This document shows positions 61,620 through 64,000 of a stretch of DNA of 64,000 nucleotides, piece by piece. The DNA is taken from the NCBI RefSeq assembly GCF_963678635.1, contig NC_087067.1, positions 60,314,594 to 60,378,593 on the forward strand, in the 5' to 3' direction. Both the position numbers and the translations under genes were made by a program. The stretch is from Symsagittifera roscoffensis. Taxonomy: Eukaryota; Xenacoelomorpha; Acoela; Convolutidae. Under the pieces are notes generated by a model. That model worked only from the letters and a program-made list of their open reading frames with translations, was not told the DNA's origin and did no database searches. Every line of letters starts with the position of its first letter. The first letter of the stretch is position 1.

Positions 61620-61962
61620 TCAAAAGTAAACCCTTTGATTGAGTAAGTTTCTCTGAAGAGACCTTAACTTACGTCGGCTAACTCTGTTTTGCACAAAAAA
61701 GACGTCCAAAAAATTATGAAAAAAGTAAGAGTCAACATCTATTTCATCAATAAGAAAATCAATTGGAATTTTTTCCTTTTTCTTGTAAAGTAACTCGAGG
61801 AAGCTCAAATGTTTTTTGATAGACATTTTTCAAATATTGATTAAGGTTTTTCAAAAATAATAAACTGTTCACTATTAGAAAATGCTGGATTCTGATTGGT
61901 TGATTTCCAACAAACAGTGTTACTAAAAGAATACTCAATTCTGATTGGTTCATTTTCCCCAA
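61620..61962 (-). pseudogene. Unknown ORF in two frames, unit 2
   Basis: Counterpart of 56,589-56,931 with two substitutions in the N-terminal part. Not recognised. Confidence 0.3.
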
Positions 61963-62187
61963 GGAACAGTAAATAAAAATTATTTCATTCTGATTTTCTT
62001 TACGTTAAAAGCAAACGCTCTATACTTTGTATAACTACTTGAAATAAATTTCAAATATTTTTAACAATTCAAAGTAATTATGAAAAATTTCCTAATTTTT
62101 TTTTGTGATATTTCAAATCTCCCACTCCGATATGTACCAAGTTCCAAGCCCTTTATATTGAGACTTAAAAATTCTCCCATTTTTTAG

Positions 62188-62322
62188 ATGGCATCGCTGA
62201 ATAGACTTGAGAAAGTGAAATGCGAGGATTGTGGTCAAGAGTACAGGAGGGCCGATGACGAAATGGGTAGTTGCTACACCTCAATCATATTCCTCATCTT
62301 TGAATATCAAAAACAACTTTAG
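62188..62322 (+). CDS. Chimeric zinc-finger ORF (44 aa) at the unit 2/3 junction
   Basis: Identical in layout to 57,157-57,291. The same junction is seen a second time at 62,255, which shows that the chimera was already present when the unit was copied again. Confidence 0.6.
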   Translation: MASLNRLEKVKCEDCGQEYRRADDEMGSCYTSIIFLIFEYQKQL

Positions 62323-62443
62323 GACAAGCGTAGTCATCCAATTTAATAATCTTTGTTTCCAAAAATTCTGACAGAATCTTACATTTTTCATAACCTTTTG
62401 CAAAAAATTCCGTTTCTGTGGCTTCTAGATTTTTCAATATTTT

Positions 62444-62809
62444 TTAAATTTCAGTATATTCTTTGTAACCACTGCTAAAATTGATTCCATGAAGATGATG
62501 TGTACACCAAAATGTTTGGGATGTTGTTTTGAATTTTTTGGGAGGAAGAAAGGAATATCCTACTGTTTGTCCATCCTTATAAACTCCTAATTCTTTCACT
62601 ATATTGCTTTCGATACATTCAATATCCAAAACAACTAGACTCATTCTGTCAACTATTTTCTCTGGAGTTTTTTGGTTAAAATGATCAACAATCAAACAAT
62701 GCATACACTGATGAAGCAAATATTTTAACATATGAACAGAAAAATAATCCAGCCACGTTACCAAGAAAGCTTGAACTGGGGAGACTAGGTGCAACTTAAC
62801 AATACCCAA
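62444..62809 (-). pseudogene. Maverick exonuclease-like protein, unit 3 copy, truncated
   Basis: The same 121-aa open frame as 57,413-57,778, ending at the same stop after TEI. The true end is missing at the junction. Confidence 0.55.
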
Positions 62810-63093
62810 GACCTTTTTTTGTAGTAGATTTCACAGATCCAGCAGAGTCATGTGAAATTGCATTTTTATCCAAAAAATTTGGAGTTTGCAAAAAAGTAAT
62901 CCATACAGGAATTTCCGTATCCAATTAGTCCTCCAAAAGGAAATTTTGTTCCATTTTTTTTAAATATATGTTCGGGTCCAAAACAAAACAGGTACAAAAA
63001 AATAAATTTTTTCTTTTTGTATTTGATGAGAAATCTTGCCTAATAATCTCAAAAATTCTTAAGAATTTCATTCAATTTCTGTACGCTCATTTT

Positions 63094-63492
63094 CTACAGT
63101 GCATTCGTCAATAATGATACAAGCTTTTTTGAAGGTTTTACATAACCTAGTAATGAAGGAAGCATATCAAGTAGTTTATCATATTCCTCTCTTTGTAGTT
63201 GAAAAGATTGATTATTTTTCCATTGATTTCCATTTCTACTTTTTTTGGTATCAGATCGGTATCCTATGTGAATTTTTCTTCTACCATTATGCAGAGTCCA
63301 CTCAAAGTGAGATTTTTGTGAGTCTACGTCCAAATTCTGCAAGTTTGGTGAATTTTGTGATTCTATAATTGTTAGTGAAACTTTTTGGGACTTTTCTTCC
63401 AGAACAATATGAAAAAGTCCAAATTTATTGTGAAGTTTTAAGAGTAAATTTCTTGAAAAACCAATATTCCAACTCATACTGTTCAAAACCAA
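63094..63492 (-). CDS. Unknown Maverick-linked protein (132 aa), unit 3
   Basis: As 53,223-53,621, with one residue changed (Leu to Phe in the NNQSLQLQR tract). Confidence 0.5.
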   Translation of the reverse strand: MVLNSMSWNIGFSRNLLLKLHNKFGLFHIVLEEKSQKVSLTIIESQNSPNLQNLDVDSQKSHFEWTLHNGRRKIHIGYRSDTKKSRNGNQWKNNQSFQLQREEYDKLLDMLPSLLGYVKPSKKLVSLLTNAL

Positions 63493-63627
63493 TACTAAAT
63501 GAAAAATGACTTTGAGGATAAATAGTTAAATTACAAGACAAAAAAACATAAGTAACACAAATTATTGTACGTTACAGTTCTCAACAAACATAAAGTCTCC
63601 CAAAATTTGGGACAGTTCTTTGAATTC

Positions 63628-63957
63628 CTACGAAGTAAAGTTGACATAGGCAACTTGTTTCCTTGCTTCATTCTCTTTTGCGGTGAATAGTCGAATCTGA
63701 ATGTAGGGAGGTTTGTTAATATTGTACTTCTTGATCGTGACACAAACTTGTCTTTTAATGTAGGTTGCTATGTCATACACCTTGTTGCAGTTGGCAAGCT
63801 CCTGATCCATAGTTGACTCTTTGACTGAAGTGACGTCCAAAATAGGAACTAGTCCAAGGTTTTCAGCATCGTGAATATCAGTATTTCTAATTGATGAGAT
63901 TTCGACTCCTTCTTTTTTGCCAAGATAGACTTGCTGTCTTTTTTCGAGTTGTCCCAA
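63628..63957 (-). pseudogene. Unknown Maverick-linked protein, C-terminal part, unit 3
   Basis: 109-aa part matching 53,758-54,087, with Ala to Glu near the N-terminus. The upstream part lies beyond the window. Confidence 0.45.
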
Positions 63958-64000
63958 CTCGCTTTTCTTGAATATTTGAAAGCAGGGCTCAAAATAAATT

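Larger units (their letters stand above)
57224..62254. repeat. Tandem unit 2 (5,031 bp)
   Basis: It begins with ATGACGAAATGGG, as units 1 and 3 do, and ends in the zinc-finger ORF at 62,254. It carries the roughly 192-bp segment at 59,217-59,409 that unit 1 lacks. Otherwise it looks about 98-99% identical to unit 1 by eye. Confidence 0.95.
62255..64000. repeat. Tandem unit 3, cut by the window end
   Basis: At least 1,746 bp matching the starts of units 1 and 2. It shares with unit 2 the undamaged GCTTTCGATA in the exonuclease-like gene. Confidence 0.95.

Overview
The window is eukaryotic, repeat-dense DNA built almost entirely from mobile elements. I see no confident host gene, no bacterial-style operon and no tRNA or rRNA gene. 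A nematode is the likeliest source, with moderate confidence. The virus-like (Maverick/Polinton) proteins at 46.6-64 kb are of the type common in nematode genomes, small ORFs begin right after TTTTTAG acceptor-like sites, and the DNA outside the elements is AT-rich. This rests on family recognition, not on a database search.

Layout. (1) 1-11,633, + strand: the 3' part of a decayed giant Ty3/gypsy-like element ('copy A'), entered inside its integrase and ending in a short fold-back inversion. (2) 11,634-13,741, - strand: remains of another retroelement with an ORF1-like protein and an RT-associated C-terminal domain but no visible reverse transcriptase. (3) 14,290-15,917, - strand: a Penelope-like element (PHD-like finger, RT fragment with YVDD, GIY-YIG endonuclease). 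Its other end appears to lie at 39,103-39,480. (4) 15,918-39,102, - strand: a nearly intact 23.2-kb LTR element of the same family as copy A ('copy B'), apparently inserted into the Penelope element. (5) 39,508-40,456: a 949-bp element with terminal inverted repeats, followed by about 6 kb of AT-rich DNA with simple repeats and one possible exon. (6) 46.6-52.3 kb, - strand: a decayed Maverick/Polinton block (protease, membrane protein, major capsid, core-like protein, penton-like minor capsid, integrase, FtsK/HerA-type packaging ATPase). (7) 52,385-64,000: three head-to-tail units of a 4.8-5.0-kb Maverick-derived segment, the third cut by the window end.

The most unusual system is the giant LTR family. 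Copy B has 0.9-kb LTRs, a roughly 2.7-kb leader with minisatellites, a 2,086-aa Gag-protease-RT-RNase H ORF, an 843-aa integrase ORF coupled to it by an ATGA overlap and carrying a long unknown C-terminal extension, and then almost 9 kb of extra coding sequence. Comparing the two copies shows that the extra region was once a single ORF of about 2,950 codons. It contains an SGNH (GDSL-type) hydrolase domain with its catalytic blocks visible, a possible second degenerate SGNH-like domain, and well over a thousand residues I cannot assign. Its position is where some retroelements carry an envelope gene, but I see no envelope features.

The Maverick genes are recognisable but almost all broken by frameshifts or stops, so this copy looks unable to move by itself. 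Its right part has been amplified in tandem, and each junction fuses a zinc-finger ORF to the inside of another Maverick gene.
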